From Arthrobacter sp. NicSoilB4 (GTDB taxonomy: Bacteria > Actinomycetota > Actinomycetes > Actinomycetales > Micrococcaceae): a DNA stretch of 64,000 nucleotides. The first letter of the stretch is position 1. Each line of letters begins with the position of its first letter. The stretch lies in contig NZ_AP024653.1 of the NCBI RefSeq assembly GCF_019977335.1, positions 868,001 to 932,000 of the forward strand, written 5' to 3'. Below are positions 17,101-25,062 of the stretch, in pieces. Under the pieces are notes generated by a model. That model ran no database searches. It saw nothing but the letters and a program-made list of their open reading frames with translations, and was not told the DNA's origin. The translations under genes were made by a program, and so were the position numbers.

Positions 17101-17635
17101 GAAGCTCCTGGACGATCCGACGCTCTTCCGCGGTGGAAAGATACCCGCCTTAAACATTCAGCTTCAGCAGCTCCGTGAGGTGCTGGAAGGTGCCGTAAAT
17201 GCGGCCCGCTCAGATGCCCAGGGAGCTGTCGGAAAGGCAGCCACGGCGATTACCGGCGGTGATCATTTCCTGAAGGCAACGGACGACGCGCAGGCACATG
17301 TGCTCAAACGCGTTGAAAGCTTTGAAGCCGGTATCGCGGCGGAGAAACAGATCGTCACTCTGAAAGGCAAAGCGAGTGCTTTCCAGGATGACGTGAAGCC
17401 CGCGTTGTTCCAAATCCTGGCTCAAAACCCAAAGGAGCGTCCCACTGGATCGCCAACCTATCCGAACGGCGATCCCGAGCCCAATAAGCCCGTCAAGATT
17501 GTGCCATTCGGCTCCCTTGAGTTGGACTCGGACATCCAGCTTATTGAGACAACCGCTGACATCGAGGATTTTGTGGATGCTGTTCGCCGAGCCCTGAAGG
17601 CCGAAATCTCTAGTGGAACCAAGGTGACCCCCTAA
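14114..17635 (+). CDS. brxC: BREX ATPase BrxC
   Basis: The 1,173-aa protein opens MKLHDIFAKDISRTIEGVVK, the BrxC signature, and has a Walker A GFFGSGKSH (G67-K70) inside AWVSGFFGSGKSHMLKMLA and a Walker B-like segment LNFFVDEVGQFI (about residues 252-264). BrxC is the large P-loop ATPase of the core BREX complex, needed for both methylation and defence. The remaining about 800 residues are helical with long coiled-coil stretches and a Pro-rich hinge near the end (RPTGSPTYPNGDPEPNKP). A ribosome site AGGGGGA precedes ATG 14114. Its stop shares a base with the pglX1 start (TAATG), so translation is coupled. Confidence 0.95.
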   Translation: MKLHDIFAKDISRTIEGVVKADDESQIGTEVSEYVLTNEASQRMESLLDAYNNYAGANGAWVSGFFGSGKSHMLKMLAHLLGDVEGQKVSRDQVVESFIQKTAGNGILRAAIEKSRQIPAKSILFNIDQKATLQSKDQPDALLSVFVKVFNESCGFYGQLGHVAKFERDLVKEGIFDSFKGVYQEISSKAWEEGRTLGILQEGNIAKAYARVTGQDETAPTQILSKYRSEYSVSIEDFANDVREWLDSQDGNYRLNFFVDEVGQFIADNTKLMLNLQTVAETLATRCNGRAWVLVTSQEDVDAVIGDRTSKQGNDFSKIQARFKNRVKLTSADVEEVIQKRLLEKTASGSIQLGGIYAAEANNFKTLFDFADGSRKYRIFQDEENFTSSYPFITYQYTLFQDALKGLSAHNAFEGNNLAVGARSMLGVFQDVIQQLQDTPVGELATFDRMFEGIRHSLKSQVQGAIMTAEDHVSPQNLFAVQVLKALFLVKYVPDFKATPRNITILLYSRFGLNMVDFSTKVKDALNLLEQQTFIQLNGSTYEYLTSDEKDIEQEIKSVPLDSNKFGSDFAAFLTGDILKSSKVRYVSNGQDFPFGVRLDDSPYGQQKELTLHFISPEYEYADSLETLKAHSSGKDELRVVIADDGRLMADLRLYLRTEKYLKLKSSSQQSDAVRHILEVKGRQLAERRKEVVGRLRNLVAKATMVANASEIAVTSEDPAARIDLAFQDLIARTYPMLSMLGSAKFTEDQIQKNLKVLDGALESDAAQMVSAGEQEILNWVTLQNAQAAKVTVKSVDEHFVQKPYGWSTVAIQVQLAKLIGLGKVAVSRDGVKLARTEAGSDLKNTARFPVLVLTVPVAYRSADVRALADFYKDFFLEPQPTADPVELAAATKARLQSLRDKLTSDRAKFNYPFMSSLSDATEALAKVCGQSDDWYLTSFRTHMDELQDFKADLIDPIEGFLNGQQKKIYDDAAALLRGEQSNLAQIDSELPGIIEKLLDDPTLFRGGKIPALNIQLQQLREVLEGAVNAARSDAQGAVGKAATAITGGDHFLKATDDAQAHVLKRVESFEAGIAAEKQIVTLKGKASAFQDDVKPALFQILAQNPKERPTGSPTYPNGDPEPNKPVKIVPFGSLELDSDIQLIETTADIEDFVDAVRRALKAEISSGTKVTP

Positions 17636-19046
17636 TGGATTTGTCGTTGTTGCGTGGGTTTGCTGCGGGTGTTCGGGTTGAGTTGGTGGGTGTTGTTGGG
17701 GCCCGGTTGGCTGGGGTGTTGTTGCCTGGGTCGGTGGAGCGGGTGGAGTTTCCTGAGGCGGTCCGGCGTCTTGAGAGTGTGGTTGCGCGCTCGGGCCGTG
17801 ATGTTGTGGTCGATCAGGTGGCGTATACGTGGTTTAACCGTTTGGTCGCGTTGCGGTTTATGGACGTGAATGGTTATACGGGTGTGGGCGTGGTGTCCCC
17901 TGCGGGGGGTGCTGTGGCGGGGCAGCCGGAGGTGTTGGCGGACGCGAAGGCCGGCCATATTGATGTTGAGGTGGTGGGGGAGAAGGTCCGGGACCGGGTA
18001 ATTGGTTTATTGTCGGGTTCTGTGGTGTCCGGGGATGCTCAGGGGGAGGCGTTTAAGCTTCTGCTGGCGGCGTATTGCAATCACTGGGCGGGGCCGATGC
18101 CGTTCATGTTTGAGCGGACGGGGGATTTCACGGAGCTGCTGGTTCCGGATGACCTGCTCTCGGACCGGTCGATTGTGGCCCGGATACTGCGGACGCTGAC
18201 GCCTGAGGTCTGCTCGGATGTTGAGGTGATCGGTTGGCTGTACCAGTTCTATATTGCCGCGCGGAAGGACGAGGTCTTCGCGGGGTTTAAGAAGAACAAG
18301 AAGGCGACGGCGGTGGAGATCCCGGCGGCGACGCAGTTGTTTACCCCGCACTGGATTGTGAAGTATCTGGTGGAGAACTCGCTGGGGCGGCTGTGGCTGC
18401 TGAACAACCCGGCCTCGGATCTGGCGTCGCGGATGGAGTATTACATTGCTCCGGTGGAGCCGGAGACGGACTTCCTGAAGATTACTGGTCCGGAGGAGTT
18501 GAAGGTCCTGGATCCGGCGTGCGGGTCCGGGCACATGCTCACGTATGCGTTTGATCTGTTGTTCCTGATGTATGAGGAGGCCGGCTACGCGCCCTCGGAC
18601 ATCCCGGGCCTGATTCTGAAGCACAATTTGTTTGGGGCGGAGATTGATCCAAGGGCCGGTGCGTTGGCGGCGTTCGCGCTGGTGATGAAGGCCAGGGCGC
18701 AGCAGAAGTCGTTCCTGAATCCGGGGAAGTGCACGGCACCGAATATCTGCGTGCTGGAGCCGGTCCGGTTCACCGCTGATGAGCTGGAGATGCTCGTGAC
18801 CCGGGGCGGAGACAAGCACGCGGAGGTCGCGTTTTGGCAGGCGTTTGAGGACGCGGACACGTTCGGGTCGTTGATCCGCCCGAACCAGGAGCTCATCGCA
18901 CCCCTTGCTGCCCATGTCGAGTCGCTCGGGGAAGCCGAAACACTGTTCGCCGGGGAGGTTCTGGACCGGGCCCGGACCGTGCTCCGCCAGTCGGAGTATC
19001 TCTCGACCCGGTACCACGTGGTCGTCGCCAACCCGCCCTACATGGG
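17635..19046 (+). repeat. Direct repeat copy 1: 5' block of pglX1
   Basis: The block matches 23651-25062 base for base at an offset of 6,016, except base 18730 (T here, G at 24746), which changes residue 366 from Cys to Gly. It begins exactly at the ATG, with no similarity upstream, and ends two codons after the NPPY motif. Read by eye line against line. Confidence 0.92.
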
Positions 19047-21165
19047 CTCCCGGAACATGGGCTCGTCTCTGCTGACTTTCCTTTCCTCCGAGTACATGGA
19101 GAGCAAGAAGGATCTATTCTCTGCGTTCATTGTGCGAGCATGTGAATTAGGCTTGAATGACTCGTATATGGGGATAATGTCGCCTAATGTTTGGATGTAC
19201 ATTTCTTCGCACCTTAAGCTGCGACAGCGACTTGGGATTGCGGCTTCGCTCGTCGCCCTGGTGGAACTACCGCTTTCCGGCTTTGCGGAGGCAACCGTTC
19301 AGATCTGTGCATTCCTGCTGCGTAAAAGGCCGTACGCGCAGAATCCGACAGTGTTCATTGGCCTGGTTCAGGAATCGGGCGGTCCGGCGGCCATTCAGAA
19401 GGCGGCTGCAGCAGCGGTTGCAGATCCTACGTCTTCCAATCGCCACTTAGCCCGAATGGGAGACTTTAAGGTGATCGACGGTGAGCCCGTGGCCTATTGG
19501 CTTTCGAGTGACTTTCTCAAGATCTTCGAGGTCAATAATTCTTTGGCTGAGATTGCTTCGCCTAGACAGGGTCTCGCAACCACTGACAACGGACAGTTTG
19601 TGCGGCGGTGGCACGAGGTTTCCTACAGGCGAATAGGCTTTGATCTGGCGTCTACGGAGGATGCCGCGTCAACAGCTAAGAAATGGTTCCCCTATAATAA
19701 AGGAGGCGACTTCCGGCGATGGTACGGAAACCAGGAGTTCATCGTTGACTGGGAAAATGACGGAACTGAGATAAAAGCAAATATAATAAGGAAATATCCA
19801 TATCTAAATGGCAATGCCGGTTTCGTCGCGAAGAACACCGCGTTCTACTTCCGGCGGTCAATTTCATGGTCTCTAATTGGCACAAGCGTTCCTTCCTTTA
19901 GGCATTATCCCGAGGGATTCATATTCGATGTGGCAGGCATGTCTGTCTTTGCGGAAGATGAGCTGACCCACTTTTCCCTGTTGGGGCTCCTGAATTCGAC
20001 GGTCGCGGCTGCAGCCCTGCGAGTTCTGGCCCCCACACTGAATTTTCAAGCGGGGGATATTGCGAGGATTCCTGTTGTCTCCATGCGACAGGCGTCTCAT
20101 GTGAACGTAGTGAAACAGCTGATTGAAATCTCAAAAGCAGACTGGGATGCCTATGAAACATCGTGGCAGTTCACTGAGAATGCTTTGATTCGCTCCGCCC
20201 ATTCTCGCGACACGTTGCAGATGAGCCTCTGCCGCCTCGTGGAGAACGATCGATCGCTGCTAAGGACATCCAGAGACTTGGAGCTCGCCAACAACGAGTA
20301 CTTCGCTGAGGCATTTGGTTTGGGCTCAGAGGTGTCGACCGACGTAGATACCCGAAAAGCTTCAATAACGAGCGCGCACACACTGGATGAGTCTGACCGA
20401 GCGACTACCGGCACAGCGAACTCGCTTGCGGCGCGACTGAGGGTTCCAGATTTACTGTCCTACTCGGTGGGATGCATGTTCGGTCGCTACAGCCTCGATG
20501 TCCCGGGGCTGGTGTTGGCTGATCAGGGTGACTCGTTGGTGGAGTATTTGGCGAAGGTGCCGTCGCCGTCGTTCATGCCGGATGAAGATAACGTTCTGCC
20601 GGTTCTTTCCGATGGCTGGTTTGAGGATGACGTTGTCGAACGATTCCGGGCGTTCCTCAAGGTCTCCTTCGGTGAGGAGCATTTCGAGGAGAACCTGCGG
20701 TTCGTTGAAGATGCTCTGGGCAAGGACATTCGGAAGTACTTCGTGCAGGACTTCTACAAGGACCACGTCCAACGGTACAAGAAGCGTCCGATCTATTGGA
20801 TGTTCTCTTCGCCGAAGGGCTCGTTCAACGCGCTGATTTATATGCACCGGTACCGTCCGGACACGGTGAGCGTGGTGCTGAACGATTACCTGCATGAGTT
20901 CCAGGCGAAGTTGCGGGCCCGCCGGGGGAGTCTGGACCAGGTGGCGGTGTCGACAGTGTCGACGGCGAAGGAACAGACGGCTGCCCGTAAGGAAGCGGAG
21001 CAGATCGGGAAGATGCTGCTGGAGCTGGAGGAATGGGAGCAGAACGTGCTGTACCCGTTGGCGACCGAGCAGATTGGTATCGACCTGGACGACGGAGTCA
21101 AGGCCAACTACCCCAAATTCGGAGCCGCGCTGAAGAAGATTGTGGGGTTGGAAGCTAATGAGTGA
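17635..21165 (+). CDS. pglX: BREX adenine methyltransferase PglX, copy 1
   Basis: The 1,176-aa protein is a class I N6-adenine methyltransferase: SAM-binding motif LDPACGSGHML (D293 onward) and catalytic NPPY (466-469). PglX methylates one adenine in a non-palindromic site and marks self DNA; with the other BREX proteins it also takes part in exclusion. Residues 1-471 are encoded by a block nearly identical to pglX2. Residues about 472-940 are unrelated to copy 2 at fine scale and should hold the target-recognition domain; residues from 942 (SYSVGCMFGR) are similar again. Codons in the first 300 nt are unusually T/G-rich. The start overlaps the brxC stop. Confidence 0.95.
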   Translation: MDLSLLRGFAAGVRVELVGVVGARLAGVLLPGSVERVEFPEAVRRLESVVARSGRDVVVDQVAYTWFNRLVALRFMDVNGYTGVGVVSPAGGAVAGQPEVLADAKAGHIDVEVVGEKVRDRVIGLLSGSVVSGDAQGEAFKLLLAAYCNHWAGPMPFMFERTGDFTELLVPDDLLSDRSIVARILRTLTPEVCSDVEVIGWLYQFYIAARKDEVFAGFKKNKKATAVEIPAATQLFTPHWIVKYLVENSLGRLWLLNNPASDLASRMEYYIAPVEPETDFLKITGPEELKVLDPACGSGHMLTYAFDLLFLMYEEAGYAPSDIPGLILKHNLFGAEIDPRAGALAAFALVMKARAQQKSFLNPGKCTAPNICVLEPVRFTADELEMLVTRGGDKHAEVAFWQAFEDADTFGSLIRPNQELIAPLAAHVESLGEAETLFAGEVLDRARTVLRQSEYLSTRYHVVVANPPYMGSRNMGSSLLTFLSSEYMESKKDLFSAFIVRACELGLNDSYMGIMSPNVWMYISSHLKLRQRLGIAASLVALVELPLSGFAEATVQICAFLLRKRPYAQNPTVFIGLVQESGGPAAIQKAAAAAVADPTSSNRHLARMGDFKVIDGEPVAYWLSSDFLKIFEVNNSLAEIASPRQGLATTDNGQFVRRWHEVSYRRIGFDLASTEDAASTAKKWFPYNKGGDFRRWYGNQEFIVDWENDGTEIKANIIRKYPYLNGNAGFVAKNTAFYFRRSISWSLIGTSVPSFRHYPEGFIFDVAGMSVFAEDELTHFSLLGLLNSTVAAAALRVLAPTLNFQAGDIARIPVVSMRQASHVNVVKQLIEISKADWDAYETSWQFTENALIRSAHSRDTLQMSLCRLVENDRSLLRTSRDLELANNEYFAEAFGLGSEVSTDVDTRKASITSAHTLDESDRATTGTANSLAARLRVPDLLSYSVGCMFGRYSLDVPGLVLADQGDSLVEYLAKVPSPSFMPDEDNVLPVLSDGWFEDDVVERFRAFLKVSFGEEHFEENLRFVEDALGKDIRKYFVQDFYKDHVQRYKKRPIYWMFSSPKGSFNALIYMHRYRPDTVSVVLNDYLHEFQAKLRARRGSLDQVAVSTVSTAKEQTAARKEAEQIGKMLLELEEWEQNVLYPLATEQIGIDLDDGVKANYPKFGAALKKIVGLEANE

Positions 21166-23641
21166 GATCCATCAGCATCTCAACGAGGCGTTGAGAAAGT
21201 CGCGCATTGTCGTGTGGAACGATCCGGCCGGCGAGTTCCGGGCTGACTTCGACTCGTTCGAAGAAGATGGCGTTGAGAAGCGAGAGGTCAAGAACGACGA
21301 GTTCGCGCGGAAGTTTGAAGCCCTCCGTAGCAATCCCGTGCCGCGCTACGTTCTCTACCGGACAGGACCAGTCAAGGAAGGGATAGACAACTGGCTCTAC
21401 GACGTCGAACTCTTCTACGCAAAGTTCAGCGCCAACAAAGTTGACCTTGCCGCCGACGTCAGCGGCCTGCCGCAGGACCTCAAGTACTTGGTGCCACAGC
21501 ATCCAGGTTTCTTTGGCGACGACAAGAACCGGCAAGCCTTGAAAGCGATGCTCGTAGATTCGGACTCCGCGGTGGACGTCAAAGCGAAGATGCTGGCAGT
21601 CAGTTGCGATGCTTCGGACCACCGGCTGGACGAGATCGTAGGGATTCTGCTGGATGACTCCGCAAAGAACAAGACCGCTCGGATGAAGAAAATCGCGGAC
21701 TCCGAGCTGACGGGCTTCCTATTCCAGGGGCTGCAGTCGATCTACGGTTACGACTCGGTCGAACCCAGCCTTGAGGATTTCGCGCTCTGGCTCTTCAAAT
21801 CCACCTTGCCGGGACATGAGCCCAAGGCGGGCCATCATGCCCGCAACGCGCGGCTGTTCTTCGGCTCCTGGAGCCACGACATAAGGCATTCCCAAGCCTT
21901 CACCACGCTGTCGGGCGACGCCTCCAAGGTCCTCCAAATCGACAAGGCCATAGAGGGCACTCCCTACACTGAGTTGCTCGAAAATCTGGCCTTCGAAGTC
22001 GTGGACCAGAAGATCATTTCAGAGATGGCCCGTCTGGCGGCCCAGAAGAATCTGGCCAGCAAGGACGCCGGTAACGTTTTGCGGCACCGGCGCCGTTCGC
22101 TGTGGTGGCCCGACTACCAGGACCTCTATCTCGCTATCGAGGCTGGCGTCGCCCTCCTTGAGGAAGTCAATGCCTTCCAGCTGCAAATCAACTCCTTTGA
22201 CGACGGGCTGACAAAGTACTCGCAGACATGGTGGCGGATCGACAGCCTGTACAGACGGTTTACCTACCGGGTGCGAAAGACCGAATTCGGCCAGCCGCTT
22301 GAGCAGCTCCGCGACGTCGTCGAGAGCCACTACTCCAACAAGTTCCTGATTCCGCTGAACGACGCGTGGCAGGTGCGAGTGGACGCTCTGGAGGAGTGGA
22401 AATCCGCTGTCGTCCCATCACAACGCGACTTCTTCGCCAAGTATGTCCAACCGCAGCTGGCCAAGAAGAACAAGGTCTGCGTCATCATTTCCGACGCCAT
22501 GCGCTATGAGATCGCCGAGGAGCTCGGCTCCCGCGTGCGCCAGGAAAGCGGTTATGAGGCTGCTCTTGACGCGCAGCTGGGCGTCCTCCCGAGCTACACC
22601 CAGCTGGGCATGGCTTCGCTGCTGCCGCATTCAAAGCTGGAGCAGCAGGCCGGAAAGAATGCTTTGGTCCTGCTGGACGGGGCGCCGTCCGGGGGCACCG
22701 AAAATCGGTCCAAGATCCTGCTGTCCGTCGGCGGCACAGCAATCAAGGCGACCTCCTTTCGTGATCTGACTCGTGACGAGCAGAGGGCTCTTTTCAAGGA
22801 CAACCAGGTCGTCTACATCTACCACGACACCATCGACCACACCGGCGACAAGCTTGCTACAGAGACGTCTGCATTCCATGCAGCCGAGCAAGCGTTGGTT
22901 GATCTGGTTTCGCTGGTCAAGAAGACAGCGGGCGCCAACGTCAGCAATATGCTCATCACGGCTGATCACGGGTTCATTTACCAGGACAAGCCCATCGACG
23001 CCAGCGATTTTCTGTCTGAGACCCCGCACGGCGACGAGTTCTTCTTCGAGAACCGACGCTTCGTGCTCGGACGCAACCTGAAACCATTGCACGGGCTCCG
23101 GGCATTCACGTCAGCTCAACTGGGCCTCGAGGGTGATATTGAAATTCAGATCCCGAAATCCATCAAGAGACTGAAGCGTCAGGGAGCAGGTGCCCGTTTT
23201 GTGCACGGCGGCGCCTCGCTGCAGGAGGTAGTAGTGCCTGTACTGCGGGTGAACAAGAAAAAGGCGGGGGACGTCTCGCTCGTCGACGTCGAAATCATGC
23301 AGGAGAAGGATTCGATTACAACCAATCAGGTTGTCGTCGGTCTGTTCCAGAAGGAGCCTGTCAGCGACAAAGTCCAAGCGCGGCAACTGAAGGTTGGTCT
23401 CTATTTCGGTGACCGGCTCATCTCAAATGAAGTGATCCACGACTTTGATCTGGCTGGCCTCGACAAGCGCGAGCGGATGGTGTCACTGCAGCTACTTCTG
23501 AGCAAAGACGCCGATGACCTCATGAAGGAGAATGTCGAGCTCCGCCTCATGGCAAAGGCCTTCAAGACCACACACTGGGGCGTCTATGCATCGAAAACAC
23601 TCAAGCTCAGCCGCTCCTTCACCAGCGATTTTGACTCATAG
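21158..23641 (+). CDS. pglZ: BREX alkaline-phosphatase-fold protein PglZ (type A)
   Basis: Starting at ATG 21158 (MSEIHQHLNEALRKSRIVVW), the 827-aa protein shows the PglZ core: VIISDAMRYEIAEELG with D446 and TADHGFIY with D603/H604, metal-site positions of the alkaline-phosphatase superfamily. PglZ is a core BREX component with reported metal-dependent nuclease or phosphatase-like activity. Helical N-terminal half and a beta-rich C-terminal tail are as in the family. Its start lies inside the 3' end of pglX1 (8-nt overlap, ATGAG). It is flanked by the two pglX copies, so recombination between them would remove it. Confidence 0.95.
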   Translation: MSEIHQHLNEALRKSRIVVWNDPAGEFRADFDSFEEDGVEKREVKNDEFARKFEALRSNPVPRYVLYRTGPVKEGIDNWLYDVELFYAKFSANKVDLAADVSGLPQDLKYLVPQHPGFFGDDKNRQALKAMLVDSDSAVDVKAKMLAVSCDASDHRLDEIVGILLDDSAKNKTARMKKIADSELTGFLFQGLQSIYGYDSVEPSLEDFALWLFKSTLPGHEPKAGHHARNARLFFGSWSHDIRHSQAFTTLSGDASKVLQIDKAIEGTPYTELLENLAFEVVDQKIISEMARLAAQKNLASKDAGNVLRHRRRSLWWPDYQDLYLAIEAGVALLEEVNAFQLQINSFDDGLTKYSQTWWRIDSLYRRFTYRVRKTEFGQPLEQLRDVVESHYSNKFLIPLNDAWQVRVDALEEWKSAVVPSQRDFFAKYVQPQLAKKNKVCVIISDAMRYEIAEELGSRVRQESGYEAALDAQLGVLPSYTQLGMASLLPHSKLEQQAGKNALVLLDGAPSGGTENRSKILLSVGGTAIKATSFRDLTRDEQRALFKDNQVVYIYHDTIDHTGDKLATETSAFHAAEQALVDLVSLVKKTAGANVSNMLITADHGFIYQDKPIDASDFLSETPHGDEFFFENRRFVLGRNLKPLHGLRAFTSAQLGLEGDIEIQIPKSIKRLKRQGAGARFVHGGASLQEVVVPVLRVNKKKAGDVSLVDVEIMQEKDSITTNQVVVGLFQKEPVSDKVQARQLKVGLYFGDRLISNEVIHDFDLAGLDKRERMVSLQLLLSKDADDLMKENVELRLMAKAFKTTHWGVYASKTLKLSRSFTSDFDS

Positions 23642-23650
23642 GGGATAGAC

Positions 23651-25062
23651 ATGGATTTGTCGTTGTTGCGTGGGTTTGCTGCGGGTGTTCGGGTTGAGTT
23701 GGTGGGTGTTGTTGGGGCCCGGTTGGCTGGGGTGTTGTTGCCTGGGTCGGTGGAGCGGGTGGAGTTTCCTGAGGCGGTCCGGCGTCTTGAGAGTGTGGTT
23801 GCGCGCTCGGGCCGTGATGTTGTGGTCGATCAGGTGGCGTATACGTGGTTTAACCGTTTGGTCGCGTTGCGGTTTATGGACGTGAATGGTTATACGGGTG
23901 TGGGCGTGGTGTCCCCTGCGGGGGGTGCTGTGGCGGGGCAGCCGGAGGTGTTGGCGGACGCGAAGGCCGGCCATATTGATGTTGAGGTGGTGGGGGAGAA
24001 GGTCCGGGACCGGGTAATTGGTTTATTGTCGGGTTCTGTGGTGTCCGGGGATGCTCAGGGGGAGGCGTTTAAGCTTCTGCTGGCGGCGTATTGCAATCAC
24101 TGGGCGGGGCCGATGCCGTTCATGTTTGAGCGGACGGGGGATTTCACGGAGCTGCTGGTTCCGGATGACCTGCTCTCGGACCGGTCGATTGTGGCCCGGA
24201 TACTGCGGACGCTGACGCCTGAGGTCTGCTCGGATGTTGAGGTGATCGGTTGGCTGTACCAGTTCTATATTGCCGCGCGGAAGGACGAGGTCTTCGCGGG
24301 GTTTAAGAAGAACAAGAAGGCGACGGCGGTGGAGATCCCGGCGGCGACGCAGTTGTTTACCCCGCACTGGATTGTGAAGTATCTGGTGGAGAACTCGCTG
24401 GGGCGGCTGTGGCTGCTGAACAACCCGGCCTCGGATCTGGCGTCGCGGATGGAGTATTACATTGCTCCGGTGGAGCCGGAGACGGACTTCCTGAAGATTA
24501 CTGGTCCGGAGGAGTTGAAGGTCCTGGATCCGGCGTGCGGGTCCGGGCACATGCTCACGTATGCGTTTGATCTGTTGTTCCTGATGTATGAGGAGGCCGG
24601 CTACGCGCCCTCGGACATCCCGGGCCTGATTCTGAAGCACAATTTGTTTGGGGCGGAGATTGATCCAAGGGCCGGTGCGTTGGCGGCGTTCGCGCTGGTG
24701 ATGAAGGCCAGGGCGCAGCAGAAGTCGTTCCTGAATCCGGGGAAGGGCACGGCACCGAATATCTGCGTGCTGGAGCCGGTCCGGTTCACCGCTGATGAGC
24801 TGGAGATGCTCGTGACCCGGGGCGGAGACAAGCACGCGGAGGTCGCGTTTTGGCAGGCGTTTGAGGACGCGGACACGTTCGGGTCGTTGATCCGCCCGAA
24901 CCAGGAGCTCATCGCACCCCTTGCTGCCCATGTCGAGTCGCTCGGGGAAGCCGAAACACTGTTCGCCGGGGAGGTTCTGGACCGGGCCCGGACCGTGCTC
25001 CGCCAGTCGGAGTATCTCTCGACCCGGTACCACGTGGTCGTCGCCAACCCGCCCTACATGGG
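23651..25062 (+). repeat. Direct repeat copy 2: 5' block of pglX2
   Basis: Partner of 17635-19046 in the same orientation, 6,016 nt away, with one visible mismatch (G at 24746). The edge is abrupt: the next base already differs and the following codons are unrelated. This pattern fits recent gene conversion or a recent swap of the 3' part. Confidence 0.92.

Noticed and set aside
17632..17958. Antisense frame at the start of pglX1 (also 23636-23974)
   Set aside because: Low-complexity His/Arg/Pro composition caused by T/G-rich codons of the real gene.
18007..19017. Long antisense frame inside pglX1 (and the same at 24023-25033 in pglX2)
   Set aside because: Arg/His/Leu-rich shadow of the coding strand; the two are identical simply because the pglX 5' blocks are identical.
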